NCBI RefSeq assembly: GCF_014695715.1
Contig: NZ_JACJOT010000013.1
Location: 372,001-436,000, forward strand
DNA length: 64,000 nt
Direction of reading: 5' to 3'
DNA from: Microcoleus sp. FACHB-68
GTDB taxonomy: Bacteria; Cyanobacteriota; Cyanobacteriia; Cyanobacteriales; Oscillatoriaceae
The notes under the pieces were generated by a model. The model saw only the letters and a program-made list of their open reading frames with translations. It did no database searches and was not told where the DNA came from. The number at the start of each line of letters is the position of its first letter. Position 1 is the first letter of the stretch. The position numbers and the translations under genes are program-made. Positions 1 to 9,708 of the stretch are shown here, piece after piece.

Positions 1-2
1 GT

Positions 3-743
3 TGGGATAATGGCTCTCAGGACGGAACCGCAGACTTAATCGCCTCGATCAACGATCCGCGTGTTGTCAAACGGCAATTTAACTCGGAAAACGTCGGGCA
101 GTACAAGCCTTGTATGTGGTTTTTTGAAACGGCTGCCAGTGATGTGCTGGGTAAGGTCGATGATGATATTCTGCTGCCTGCCGGCTGGGTCGATCGCATC
201 GCGCCGATGCTTCGCAAAGAACCCAAGTTTGGGATGCTGGGATGCTGGATTTTTATGCCTGAAGATTGGAACGAAAAACTTGCCCAGCATAATATTGTTG
301 AGCTATCGGGCGAACGGGTATTTCGATGCACTACGGTGGCTGGGCAGTCGTTTCTAGCCCGAAAAGAACACTTGCTTCGCTATAGCATCGCAGACGAACA
401 AAGCTACAGTCATGGCTTGCCGATTAATCGCGTCCAGATGACCCTCGATGGTTTAATCAGTGGGAACCCGTTGCCGATGCTGTACGCCCACAACATGGAC
501 GATCCCCGCTCTCCCATGAATGTCAAAACAAAGTCTGGCAATCTAGGCTCAGATGCGGCGCTAACTGCACGGAAGCTTAAGTTTGAGTCGGCGGAAGATT
601 ATGCTAAATGGATCGCTGCGGATGCCCGTCGCCGGCAGGAGTTGCCATTTAATACGCAAATTGAGTGGGAGTTGCTTCGCCGAGACAATTCTTTCATGGG
701 AAAGATCAAACGAAAGCTGCTGAAGACGTTTGTGATCAAATAA
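3..743 (+). CDS. Glycosyltransferase, family 2-like (5' truncated)
   Basis: The frame is open from base 3 with no start codon, so the N-terminus lies outside the window. An internal ATG at 114 would cut off conserved sequence. The visible part begins with NGSQDGT, the nucleotide-sugar binding segment of GT-A family 2 enzymes. KVDDDILLPAGW follows, and its Asp cluster is the probable metal-binding DXD site. The rest lacks membrane segments and ends in a basic tail. By family it should transfer a sugar from an activated donor onto a growing glycan. It starts the run of glycan genes on this strand. Donor and acceptor cannot be told from sequence. Confidence 0.8.
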   Translation, partial: WDNGSQDGTADLIASINDPRVVKRQFNSENVGQYKPCMWFFETAASDVLGKVDDDILLPAGWVDRIAPMLRKEPKFGMLGCWIFMPEDWNEKLAQHNIVELSGERVFRCTTVAGQSFLARKEHLLRYSIADEQSYSHGLPINRVQMTLDGLISGNPLPMLYAHNMDDPRSPMNVKTKSGNLGSDAALTARKLKFESAEDYAKWIAADARRRQELPFNTQIEWELLRRDNSFMGKIKRKLLKTFVIK

Positions 744-881
744 AGTCGCCCGCTTGGCGACAACTAGAATACCAACTGTTATCACCTTTGGATGTTCCGC
801 TTGCCGGCTGTTACGTGTGTTTAATTGCTTCTCAAGAAAAATGTTCGTTTCTTGATCAAATCAGCGTACTAGGAGGCTGTT

Positions 882-1730
882 ATGAATTCAACAACATCTC
901 TGTTTTGTCTTGATGAAAACCGCTTAAATAATCTAGCGAGTCAGTTCAGTCAAAGCTACGCTCAAGCAACACCGTTTCCACATATCATCATAGATGATTT
1001 TTTACCGGCTTCTTTATTAGATAGGATTTTAGAGGAGTTTCCCCAGCCCGGTACAATTGAGTGGCAAAAGTTTAATAATCCTGCGGAAAAGAAACTGGCT
1101 TCTAACTTGGAACTGCAAATGGGAGAGTGGACACGAGTTCTGCTCTATCAATTGAATTCTTCAACGTTTATCAAGTTTTTAGAAAGCCTCACGGGGATTG
1201 AAGGAATTATCCCTGATCCGCACTTTGCCGGCGGAGGTCTGCATCAGATCGAGAGAGGCGGATTTTTGAAAATGCACGTTGATTTTAACCGGCACAACAA
1301 ACTGAAACTTGACCGCCGGTTAAACCTCTTAATCTATCTAAACAAAGATTGGGAAGAAGAATATGGCGGTCATCTAGAACTTTGGGACAAGGATATGACT
1401 CAATGCGAGAAAAAGATCCTGCCAATTTTTAATCGATGTGTCATCTTTAGCACTACAGACTTTTCCTATCACGGGCATCCCGAACCGCTGACCTGTCCCG
1501 AAGGGCAAACACGAAAATCTTTGGCGCTTTACTACTACAGTAACGGACGACCGGCTGAAGAAGTTTCTGGGACGCACACAACGGTATTTAAAGCCCGACC
1601 CGGCGACGAGCTGCAGGTAGAAAATCCTTCAGGGGGTGGCGTTAAAACTTTCTTGAAAAAGTTAGTGCCCCCAATTTTGATTGATGCCAAAAATTACCTG
1701 AAAGATAAACAGAAACCTGGCGATCACTAA
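882..1730 (+). CDS. 2-oxoglutarate/Fe(II)-dependent oxygenase (prolyl-4-hydroxylase-like)
   Basis: This is a 282-residue protein with the double-stranded beta-helix iron-site pattern. H132-x-D134 lies in MHVDFN, the distal His is H197 or H199 in YHGHPEP, and R211 in GQTRKS fits the 2-oxoglutarate-binding position. This is the arrangement of the prolyl-4-hydroxylase-like 2OG-Fe(II) superfamily, which hydroxylates peptides, sugars or small molecules. The start is supported by AGGAGG a few bases upstream of ATG. It sits between glycosyltransferase and polymerase-type genes, so modification of a glycan or cell-surface protein is a reasonable inference. The substrate is unknown. Confidence 0.85.
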   Translation: MNSTTSLFCLDENRLNNLASQFSQSYAQATPFPHIIIDDFLPASLLDRILEEFPQPGTIEWQKFNNPAEKKLASNLELQMGEWTRVLLYQLNSSTFIKFLESLTGIEGIIPDPHFAGGGLHQIERGGFLKMHVDFNRHNKLKLDRRLNLLIYLNKDWEEEYGGHLELWDKDMTQCEKKILPIFNRCVIFSTTDFSYHGHPEPLTCPEGQTRKSLALYYYSNGRPAEEVSGTHTTVFKARPGDELQVENPSGGGVKTFLKKLVPPILIDAKNYLKDKQKPGDH

Positions 1731-1764
1731 ACTCAACTGACCTTTAAAACAAGTGTAGTAAAGC

Positions 1765-3138
1765 ATGAGTCCTACAGTAATGCTGGCTCTGTTCGGCCTG
1801 CTACCGTTTACCATTTATATGTTCATACGGTATCCTTCTCAACGGGCCGTTGTGATAGTTTTTATCACGGCGTTTATCTTCCTGCCGGTTGCGGCCTTTA
1901 AATTGCCGGGGATTCCAGAGTACAGCAAAACATCGGCACCTTGCTACTGCATTTTACTGGCAACATTTATTTACGACCCTCAACGCTTTAGTTCATTTAA
2001 ATTTGGCTGGCTTGACGTGCCAATGGTTTGTTGGTGTCTTAGCCCGTTTGCTGCATCCATCACTAACGGCTTAGGGCCTTACGATGGGTTTTCAACAACA
2101 CTCGCACAAACGATGGCGTGGGGAGCACCTTATTTTTTAGGCCGGATCTACCTCAATAACTTAGAAGGACTGCGCCAGTTGACATTGGGCATTTTCGCCG
2201 GCGGCCTGATCTACGTTCCTTTATGCCTGTTTGAAAGTCGCATGAGTCCGCAACTGCACCGGATGGTTTACGGTTTTGCCGCCCGTAAAGACTTTGCCCA
2301 AACAATCCGCTTGGGGGGATACAGACCAACCGTGTTTATGGTACACGGCCTTTGGGTCGGTGTGTGGATGATGTCAGCGGCGTTGATAGCAGTTTGGTTG
2401 TGGAAGACGGGAACCATCAAACGATTCTGGAATATGCCAATGGATTGGCTGGTGCTAACGTTGCTGGTCACATTTATTATGTGCCGATCTACGGGTGCCT
2501 ATCTCTACTTTGTGATGGGGCTCTTTATCCTGTTTGTTGTGAAATACTGCCGCACGGCTTTGCCGATGTATCTCCTAATGTTTGGGTTATGTTTCTACTT
2601 ATACCTGGGAGTAAGCGGCGGTTTTACAGGAGGTGAAGTTGTTTCATTCGTCGCGGATACTATTGGCCCAGACCGAGCGCAGTCTTTAGAGTTTAGATTT
2701 ATCAATGAAGGGCCGCTTGCAGAAAAGGCGCGGGAGAGAATGTTGTTTGGCTGGGGAGGATGGGGCAGAGCGCGGATCTTTGACGAATGGGGTGAAGATA
2801 TCTCCGTTACCGACAGCTTGTGGATTATTGCCTTTGGCAACCAAGGTTTATTTGGCCTAAGCACTTTTGTGACCTCTGTGCTACTTCCTAGTTTAAGTTT
2901 TTGCTGGTTAGGATATCCGCCCAGTACGTGGACTCATCCCAAAGTTGCGCCGGCAGCGGTGTTAGTGGTGCTACTACCTTTGTTCATGCTGGATTCGGTA
3001 TTGAATGCAATGGTTAACCAGATATTTATGCTCGCTGCGGGAGGACTCACAGGACTGATGCTGAGCAAAACAGAACCCCAACAGGCAACAAGCGCTCGCT
3101 CATCGCCGGCGAGGCGTTCTACAGCCCGACAGAGGTGA
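1765..3138 (+). CDS. Polytopic membrane protein, O-antigen ligase/polymerase-like
   Basis: The 457-residue protein is hydrophobic nearly throughout, with about ten to twelve membrane segments. A longer soluble loop around residues 290-350 contains GGWGRARIFDEWGEDIS. This topology and its place among glycosyltransferases resemble the O-antigen ligase/Wzy group of exopolysaccharide loci. Those proteins polymerise or transfer lipid-linked oligosaccharides at the inner membrane. The group is poorly conserved, so the call rests on topology and context. The C-terminus is a short Ser/Arg-rich cytoplasmic-looking tail. It starts 34 nt after the oxygenase stop and is probably co-transcribed with it. 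Confidence 0.65.
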   Translation: MSPTVMLALFGLLPFTIYMFIRYPSQRAVVIVFITAFIFLPVAAFKLPGIPEYSKTSAPCYCILLATFIYDPQRFSSFKFGWLDVPMVCWCLSPFAASITNGLGPYDGFSTTLAQTMAWGAPYFLGRIYLNNLEGLRQLTLGIFAGGLIYVPLCLFESRMSPQLHRMVYGFAARKDFAQTIRLGGYRPTVFMVHGLWVGVWMMSAALIAVWLWKTGTIKRFWNMPMDWLVLTLLVTFIMCRSTGAYLYFVMGLFILFVVKYCRTALPMYLLMFGLCFYLYLGVSGGFTGGEVVSFVADTIGPDRAQSLEFRFINEGPLAEKARERMLFGWGGWGRARIFDEWGEDISVTDSLWIIAFGNQGLFGLSTFVTSVLLPSLSFCWLGYPPSTWTHPKVAPAAVLVVLLPLFMLDSVLNAMVNQIFMLAAGGLTGLMLSKTEPQQATSARSSPARRSTARQR

Positions 3139-3307
3139 TATTAGAATACTGGAACTGCTCGTAACCAATTCTTCATTTTTTGCAACCAAACAATTCTGAT
3201 AGGGCAGCAATTTTTACCCCTACAAATCAGAATTCCTTACCCAAAACATAGAGCGCATTGTTCGCACTTTTTCTACTACATCAATAACGAGATAGGGCAT
3301 CTTAAGT

Positions 3308-4363
3308 ATGGTCGATTCCATGCAAGCTAAACCAGAAACGACGAAAGAGGACACCACCGTTATGTCTGATGCCATTGCGTCAATCAACCCTCCTCTTTTA
3401 CTGGTCGTGATTCTTAACTACCGCACGCCGGTTCTCACCATTGAATGCTTGCGTTCCTTGGTGGAGGAAGTGCAATCTTTACCAGGCACCCATGTGGTCG
3501 TTGTTGACGGCGCTTCTGGGGATGGTTCCGCTGAACAAATTGCTGCCGCGATTGAAAATGAAGGGTGGGGTGAGTGGGCCGAACTCATGGCTCTAGAACA
3601 CAATGGCGGATACGCTTATGGCAACAACGCTGCCTTGCGCCCAGCCTTGGAGGCACCCAATCCACCTCCCTATTTTCTATTGCTCAACCCAGACACGGTG
3701 GTTCGCCCCAACGCCCTAAAAATCCTAGTGGATTTCATGGAAGAACATCCCGACGTGGGGCTTGCCGGCAGCGGTTTGGAAGACTTGGAGGGAAATCAAC
3801 GGCGCAGAGCATTTCGCTTCCCGACAGTGCTGAGTGAGTTAGATTCTGGGCTGCGTCTGGGGGTAGTGTCGAAGTTATTGTCAAAGTGGGCGCTGATCAC
3901 TCCTATGCCTGAAGAACCCGCTGAAGCCGAGTGGGTGCCTGGGGCGAGTCTGATCGTCCGCCGCGAAGTGTTTGAGTCTATCGGATTGATGGATGAAGAA
4001 TATTTTCTCTATTACGAAGAAACAGACTTTTGCTTGCAGGCAAAGCGGGCCGGCTGGTCTTGTTGGTATGTGCCGCAAAGCCGAGTTGCCCATATTCCCG
4101 GACAAAGTACCGGGGTGACGGCTGTTGGTTCACGGAAGCGAATACCGAAGTATTGGTTTGATTCCCGGCAACGATATTTTCTCAAAAATCATGGCTGGGC
4201 GTATACTGCCCTTGCCGATCTCGCTTGGGCTTCAGGTTTTATCTTATGGAGAGGGCGACGGGTGATTCAACGCAAGCCTGACGAAGATCCGCCCTACCTC
4301 CTCAATGATTTTTTGCGGAATAGTGTGTTATTTAAAGGCTTTACCAAGCCAACAGAAGGCTGA
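3308..4363 (+). CDS. Glycosyltransferase family 2 (rhamnosyltransferase-like)
   Basis: This is a GT-A fold family 2 enzyme of 351 residues. VVILNYRTPVLTIECL near residue 32 starts the nucleotide-binding fold. VVVDGASGDGS follows, and LLLNPDTVVRPN supplies the aspartate of the metal site. YYEETDFCLQAKRAGW is the conserved acceptor-side ED motif seen in WbbL-type rhamnosyltransferases. There are no membrane helices. A second in-frame ATG at 3362 has AGAGGA upstream and could be the true start, because the first 18 residues are polar and look unconserved. The gene is followed by a stem-loop and a convergent gene, so it closes this transcription unit. Confidence 0.87.
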   Translation: MVDSMQAKPETTKEDTTVMSDAIASINPPLLLVVILNYRTPVLTIECLRSLVEEVQSLPGTHVVVVDGASGDGSAEQIAAAIENEGWGEWAELMALEHNGGYAYGNNAALRPALEAPNPPPYFLLLNPDTVVRPNALKILVDFMEEHPDVGLAGSGLEDLEGNQRRRAFRFPTVLSELDSGLRLGVVSKLLSKWALITPMPEEPAEAEWVPGASLIVRREVFESIGLMDEEYFLYYEETDFCLQAKRAGWSCWYVPQSRVAHIPGQSTGVTAVGSRKRIPKYWFDSRQRYFLKNHGWAYTALADLAWASGFILWRGRRVIQRKPDEDPPYLLNDFLRNSVLFKGFTKPTEG

Positions 4364-4389
4364 TCACACTTTCTTTTATGTCGGTTCTC

Positions 4390-4429
4390 AATCCCCCACG
4401 CCTTTCTTAATAAATTGGCTTGGGGGATT
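4390..4429 (+). terminator. Stem-loop after the GT2 gene
   Basis: The nine bases 4390-4398 (AATCCCCCA) pair perfectly with 4421-4429 (TGGGGGATT) across a 22-nt loop. It lies 27 nt after the glycosyltransferase stop in a convergent gap. There is no long T tract on the + strand, so efficiency is uncertain. Confidence 0.5.
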
Positions 4430-4508
4430 TCATATTATGTCGGTTTGCTGCAGAAGAAAAACGGTTTGACTTCTTCCCATCACACCGGCATTCAATCATA
4501 AAACAATA

Positions 4509-4532
4509 AGGGCGGTGCTTTACGCCCGCCCT
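4509..4532 (-). terminator. Rho-independent-type terminator of the megasynthase gene
   Basis: AGGGCGG (4509-4515) pairs with CCGCCCT (4526-4532) around a 10-nt loop. Read on the minus strand, the hairpin is followed by TATTGTTT, a T-rich run. It sits just past the stop codon of the 1715-residue megasynthase. Confidence 0.65.
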
Positions 4533-4560
4533 CATACTAAGAAAATTTGCTTACACGCGC

Positions 4561-7500
4561 TTATTTAGAAGCAGATTCTTCAGCCAAAGCTGTATGAATG
4601 TAAGCATTCAATTTTTCTGCCATTACCTGCACATTCGGGTCTTGCAGCATACTCGAATGTCCGCCCGGAATATCGTAAACCACGACTCCTTTTGTTGCGC
4701 GTTTACCCCAACCAAATAAAGGATCATTGGTGAGGTTAATTGCCGGCTCCTCTATGCCTTCTCCTTCAGTTGCCCGGAACAGTGCTAACTGACCTTGATA
4801 ACCTTGGGGCATATATTCTTTGGCAGCAATTCGGTAAATTGTTCGCACAGTAAGGTCTTGCAAAAATTGAGGTGCCGGCAGCCCTTTATCTAGGTAATAC
4901 CTGTAAAGCATCACCTTAAATTTATTGCGGCTGCTCTCAACTCTTGAGCCGATTTCATAAGCCAGCCAATTGCGTGCTTTCTTAGAAGCTTTATTCACAA
5001 TAGCGGCAAAACGTTCTAGCTTATTCATCTGCCGGTCTTGATTGAGAACTTGTGAAAAACTACTCAAACGTTGTTTGGCAACGCGAGCAATTTTCCTCGG
5101 TGCATGAACATCAAGTGAATCAATCAAGGCAACGAGGGCAACTTTTTCACCTTGCGTTTGAAGTTCCTCTGCGATCGCATAAGCAATCACGCCGCCGGCA
5201 CACAAACCGCCTAACAAATATGGCCCTTCAGGTTGCACGCTACGGATCTTTTCGATGTAGTAATTCACCATCTCTGACAACCGGGTGTGCAAAATAGGGA
5301 ATCCATTTTTGCTGTAAGGACGCAACCCGTAAACTGGGCGTTCTGGGTTCAGCAAGCGTGCCAAATTCAAGTAGAGCATGGTTTCGCCATCGGCATCATG
5401 CACTAAAAACAGCGGCGGATAAGCCTCCCCAGACTTGATCGCCACGAGGGAATCGAAGCTCACCGACACCTCAGAAGGGCGGAAAATATTCGCCAATTGC
5501 TCAACTGTTGGGGACTCAAACAGCGTCGCTAAGGGCAGCTTTTGGTTAAATTGCTCCTCAATTTTGGCAAATAGCTGAATCGCTAATAGGGAAGATCCGC
5601 CTAACTCAAAGAAGTTGTCATGAATTCCTAATTCTGAAACGCTTAACACTTCCTGCCAAATACCGGCAAGTTGGCGTTCTATTTCATCCCTCGGTGCAAC
5701 CCGTTCAGCCGTCGCACCCCGATTGGTTGCACTGAGCTGCGCTTTGTCGATTTCACCCGATTCTGTCACCGGCATTTCTGCAAGTTGCCGGTATTTGCAA
5801 TGGCTGGGTGTTCCGAATTGATCGCCCACTTCCTGCGCCGGCAACTGGGTGGCGGATAAATCCTTGACAGCAGCCGTAAAATATGCGTTTAACTTCTGCA
5901 AAGGATAGGCATCCGTCTCCATGTAGCGCAACATCTGCGGGTTGCTGCCATCCAAACCCACAATTGTGCCTGCTTGGTGATGTTGCAAAGCAATCGGAAT
6001 TGAATGCAAACCTTGTTCGGCGGAAATTAAATAGTAACCGCGAGCACGGGTGAGTTCTTTCATTTCGTAGTTACGACTCATCCCCATTTCATCCCACATA
6101 CTCCAGGCAAAGCAATAACTTTGCAAGGAAGTTTTATGGCGCTGGTAATGGCAGAAGTAATCTAAGAAATTGTTCGCTGCTGAGTAAGCGCCGGCACTAA
6201 ATCCGCCAAAAAATCCGTTTACAGAAGAGAAGGTGATAAAAAGACCATTTGGCTGATTTTTGAGCAGTTGATGTAGCACCCATGTGCCGTGAACTTTGGG
6301 ACGAAGCGTGCCGGCGACACTGTCTTCTGTCTCCTCACTGAGCAAGCGTCTGGATGTCACGCCGGCTAAATGAATCACCCCATCTAACTCACATTGCCAG
6401 CGAGATTTTACCCCTTCAACAACTTGTTGCATCCCAGCAAAATCGCTAATATCAACGGCTTCATAAGCGATTTCACCGCCTAGCTTTTCTAGCTCTAAGT
6501 AAGCTTTAATTCGCTCAGAACCGGCACTTGACTGCTCTAATTTAGACTCCCAAGTGCTTCTTTCTGGTAGGGGAGTTCTGCCGATTAACAGCAACCGCGC
6601 TTGATAATTTTTCAACAGATATTGGGCAATTTCTGTCCCTATGCCGCCTAAGCCGCCGGTGATCAGATACATTCCGCCGGCTTTAAAGGGAAGTGCTTGC
6701 TTTTCTTCTTGGGAAAAATCGCATTTCTCTAAGCGAGAAACCAAACGCTTGCCGCTGCGATAAGCGACTTCTGACTCCCGTTGAATTCCTTGGAGTTCTT
6801 GAAGAATGCAGCCGGCATTTTCTTCATTTTGCTCTGGGGATAAATCAAGATGCCGGCAGTCTATCCAGGGAAATTCTTGCGGGATGGTTTTAACGAAACC
6901 TAATATGGGGGAACGCTCACAAGCAATCTCATCATCAGGTTCCACCGGCTGCACATGGCTGGCAATCACATCTAAGCGCACAGGTGTTTTAGAACCCTGA
7001 ACTTGAGAAAGTGCTTGAACCAAGAAAAGCAGGCTGTAGATTCCCTGATTTTGGGCGGTTTCTAGCGTTTCTAAACTCTCAATTTCTCCTTGATATTTGT
7101 CATAACTCCACAGGTGCAGAATTTGCTCTATTGGGGCGTTCTCTTTAACAACCTGCTCCAATAGTTGCTGATAGTGGTCGGAGTTTTTGGGGTCAATTCG
7201 ATAGTGGTTATCTGCAAGTTTGGCAAAATCGGTGCCGGCTTCCACTGTTACAACTGATGCATTATTTTTGCTCAGTTCTTTTAGCAACAATTCCCCTAAC
7301 CCCAGCGAGTCGAGAAACACTAAAGACTGACCGGCTTTGGGTTTAGTCTCGAAAGCGGTTATTTGCTTAGGACGCCAAACTTTGCGGTAAAACCAGTCTG
7401 GAAGCGTATTTTTATTGCCAAGCAGCACATCAATTCGCTTGATAATGGCATCAAATGTCCCAGATTCAAAGCCTTGTTTGAGTTGGGAACGCTGGATTTT

Positions 7501-9708
7501 ACCAATCGAAGTTTTGGGAATAACTTCCTTCTCAACCGGGATCAGATAAGTCGGACTGATACCCAGCCGGCGCACCACAGTTTTCTGAATGTCTTTGAGC
7601 AGTTCTAATAAGCGCTCATCTTCAGAAATTTCCGTGTTGAAAAAGACAATTAATTCATCGGTATTGCTTCCCGGTTTTCGCGTTGCACAAGCCGCCGTAT
7701 AAGAAACTTCAATTCCGGCAACTTCTTCAACGACGGCTTCAATTTCATGGGTGTAGTAGTTGCTGCCGTTGATGATGATAATATCTTTGGTGCGGCCTGT
7801 AATCGTCAGCCGGCCTTCATGCAGAAATGCCAGATCGCCGGTGTTAAACCAACCATCTTCCGTAAACATTTCTTTGTTCAGTTCCGGGTTGTTATAGTAG
7901 CCGGCAGTTACCGTAGAACCTTTGACTTGCAGATTGCCGATGGTTCCTTCTTCAACCACTTCATTTTGAGCGTTAATAATCCGCAAGGAAGTGCCAGGAA
8001 TCGGACTGCCTAAATCGGCAAAAGAAGCGCTTTCTTGATTCGGTGTTGAATCGATTAAATATCGGTCATAAACTGTGACGCTGGAGGCGGTTTCTGCCAT
8101 CCCCCAAGAAGATTGCATCGCCGTAGCTTCTAAACCATAAGGGGCCAGAAGTTCAAGAAACTTTTTCGCGGTCTGTACGGCAATCGGTTCGGCTGTATTT
8201 AAAATAGAGCGAACTGAGGATAAATCCCACTGCCGCTTTTTAATCGTTTCCGCGCGATCATTCACCAGCGCGTATGCAAAATTGGGTGCCCAAGTGGTTG
8301 TAACCCGATAGCGTTCGATCCAGTCGAACCATTTCAGCGGATCTGCCAAAACAACGCCGGTGGGGGCGTGAATTTGCTGACAGCCTAAAAAGGTGGTGCG
8401 GATGACACAGCGGACAATTGGGCCAGGATGGTCGAGGGGCAGCCAGTTCAACGAGACATCTTCTTGAGTAAAGTTACTCATCGCAGAGGTGGCGGTGACG
8501 CTGCTGATCAGGTTGCGATGTCTGAGGGTGACGCCTTTGGGAACGCCGGTACTGCCTGAGGTGAGAAGCAGCAAGGCGAGATCCTCTGGCTGGCTATTAT
8601 GCCAATTCAGATCCGGATCGCAGTCTCGGAAATCATCGATTGCCGCAACTTGAAAGTTCTCAAGATTTAATTTATCAGAGAGGGAGCGGACTTGCGGGGC
8701 TAAACTGCTGTTGGTGAGTACGAGAGGCCGATCCAGCATTAGCCAAGCGTTTTGCAGCTTTTTAACGGTGCTGTTGGAGGCTTCGTAAGCCGGCGCGGCG
8801 GAAATGGGAACGGGAACGAAGCCGCCTAAGGTGCAACCCCAAAATGCTGGAAATAAATCTTGATTATTATCGAATTGAAACAGGACTTTGTCTTGCGGTT
8901 GCAGTCCAAGTTTTCTCAAGCCGGCTAAAATTCGCTGGGCTTTTTCTAATAATGCAGGATATAGCTGAACGGTTTCAGATCCGTCACTGTCTAGGTAAAT
9001 AATGCCTTTATTCGGCGATTTTTGGGCGGTTCTGGCGAGGGCTTCTGCCAGGTTTTGCGGGGCATCGGCTTCTTCAGTGAGGGGTGCGCCGGTGCTAATG
9101 GCGAGGGGTTTGGGGGCTGAATCTTCTGCTTTGCCGGTTGAGGCTGCCGGTGTATCCACCGCCGTTGAAACTGCCGCACTTTCTGAGGCGGTTTTCCAGT
9201 TGGGCAGCAGATCCGACAGATGGAGCGGAGAAATTTTTTCCGTGTGATCTTCTAACACCACGGCTGCTTGTTCAATTTCTGGCAGTGATCGCAGCCGGTT
9301 TTCCCATTCCTGCACTAAGTTATCGTCAATAACCGGCATCTGGGATAAGGCTTGCCGATCAACTTCACCTTCAGCAGTCAGAGGCAGTGTCGAAACCGGC
9401 ACAAAGTAAATTTTTGGCAAGGCAGTGCCGGCAAACACACTTTCTAAGTGGCTTTGCAGCCGATCAGGTGAGAACTGTCCCGTGAGGACTGTGTAAGCAA
9501 CGAGGGCTTCCTCGCCGGTTTGAGATTGGCGAAGCATTACTACACAGTCATCTACTGACAGATGAGTCAGCAGTGCTGCTGCTACGCTTTGCTCATCAAT
9601 CTTTTCGATGGCTATTTTCGTCTGTAATTCCATGAGTGACGAACTATCTACAACTTCTGTAGCGAGAACTTGTGTAGCCATTGAAGATTTTGCTGGCTTA
9701 ACGCTCAT
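4561..9708 (-). CDS. Hybrid megasynthase: acyl-AMP ligase - ketoreductase - carrier protein - thioesterase
   Basis: A 1715-residue multidomain enzyme. Residues 1-140 look like a detached adenylation C-subdomain (LPLTAEGEVDRQAL). A full fatty-acyl-AMP-ligase/adenylation domain follows at about 215-800, with TSGSTGVPKG near 385 and TGDLAFLHEGRLTITGRTKD. A ketoreductase lies at about 1000-1200 (TGGLGGIGTE near 1013; FSSV and YSAAN near 1173). A second GEIDKAQL linker precedes a carrier domain with the phosphopantetheine serine in ELGGSSLLA near 1371. The C-terminal thioesterase has GGLCAGG near 1499 and PGGHSSML near the end, so its nucleophile would be Cys, not Ser. There is no ketosynthase or condensation domain. 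Inferred job: activate an acyl or keto acid, reduce it on the carrier and release or transfer it, perhaps to the glycan. Confidence 0.85.
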   Translation of the reverse strand: MSVKPAKSSMATQVLATEVVDSSSLMELQTKIAIEKIDEQSVAAALLTHLSVDDCVVMLRQSQTGEEALVAYTVLTGQFSPDRLQSHLESVFAGTALPKIYFVPVSTLPLTAEGEVDRQALSQMPVIDDNLVQEWENRLRSLPEIEQAAVVLEDHTEKISPLHLSDLLPNWKTASESAAVSTAVDTPAASTGKAEDSAPKPLAISTGAPLTEEADAPQNLAEALARTAQKSPNKGIIYLDSDGSETVQLYPALLEKAQRILAGLRKLGLQPQDKVLFQFDNNQDLFPAFWGCTLGGFVPVPISAAPAYEASNSTVKKLQNAWLMLDRPLVLTNSSLAPQVRSLSDKLNLENFQVAAIDDFRDCDPDLNWHNSQPEDLALLLLTSGSTGVPKGVTLRHRNLISSVTATSAMSNFTQEDVSLNWLPLDHPGPIVRCVIRTTFLGCQQIHAPTGVVLADPLKWFDWIERYRVTTTWAPNFAYALVNDRAETIKKRQWDLSSVRSILNTAEPIAVQTAKKFLELLAPYGLEATAMQSSWGMAETASSVTVYDRYLIDSTPNQESASFADLGSPIPGTSLRIINAQNEVVEEGTIGNLQVKGSTVTAGYYNNPELNKEMFTEDGWFNTGDLAFLHEGRLTITGRTKDIIIINGSNYYTHEIEAVVEEVAGIEVSYTAACATRKPGSNTDELIVFFNTEISEDERLLELLKDIQKTVVRRLGISPTYLIPVEKEVIPKTSIGKIQRSQLKQGFESGTFDAIIKRIDVLLGNKNTLPDWFYRKVWRPKQITAFETKPKAGQSLVFLDSLGLGELLLKELSKNNASVVTVEAGTDFAKLADNHYRIDPKNSDHYQQLLEQVVKENAPIEQILHLWSYDKYQGEIESLETLETAQNQGIYSLLFLVQALSQVQGSKTPVRLDVIASHVQPVEPDDEIACERSPILGFVKTIPQEFPWIDCRHLDLSPEQNEENAGCILQELQGIQRESEVAYRSGKRLVSRLEKCDFSQEEKQALPFKAGGMYLITGGLGGIGTEIAQYLLKNYQARLLLIGRTPLPERSTWESKLEQSSAGSERIKAYLELEKLGGEIAYEAVDISDFAGMQQVVEGVKSRWQCELDGVIHLAGVTSRRLLSEETEDSVAGTLRPKVHGTWVLHQLLKNQPNGLFITFSSVNGFFGGFSAGAYSAANNFLDYFCHYQRHKTSLQSYCFAWSMWDEMGMSRNYEMKELTRARGYYLISAEQGLHSIPIALQHHQAGTIVGLDGSNPQMLRYMETDAYPLQKLNAYFTAAVKDLSATQLPAQEVGDQFGTPSHCKYRQLAEMPVTESGEIDKAQLSATNRGATAERVAPRDEIERQLAGIWQEVLSVSELGIHDNFFELGGSSLLAIQLFAKIEEQFNQKLPLATLFESPTVEQLANIFRPSEVSVSFDSLVAIKSGEAYPPLFLVHDADGETMLYLNLARLLNPERPVYGLRPYSKNGFPILHTRLSEMVNYYIEKIRSVQPEGPYLLGGLCAGGVIAYAIAEELQTQGEKVALVALIDSLDVHAPRKIARVAKQRLSSFSQVLNQDRQMNKLERFAAIVNKASKKARNWLAYEIGSRVESSRNKFKVMLYRYYLDKGLPAPQFLQDLTVRTIYRIAAKEYMPQGYQGQLALFRATEGEGIEEPAINLTNDPLFGWGKRATKGVVVYDIPGGHSSMLQDPNVQVMAEKLNAYIHTALAEESASK

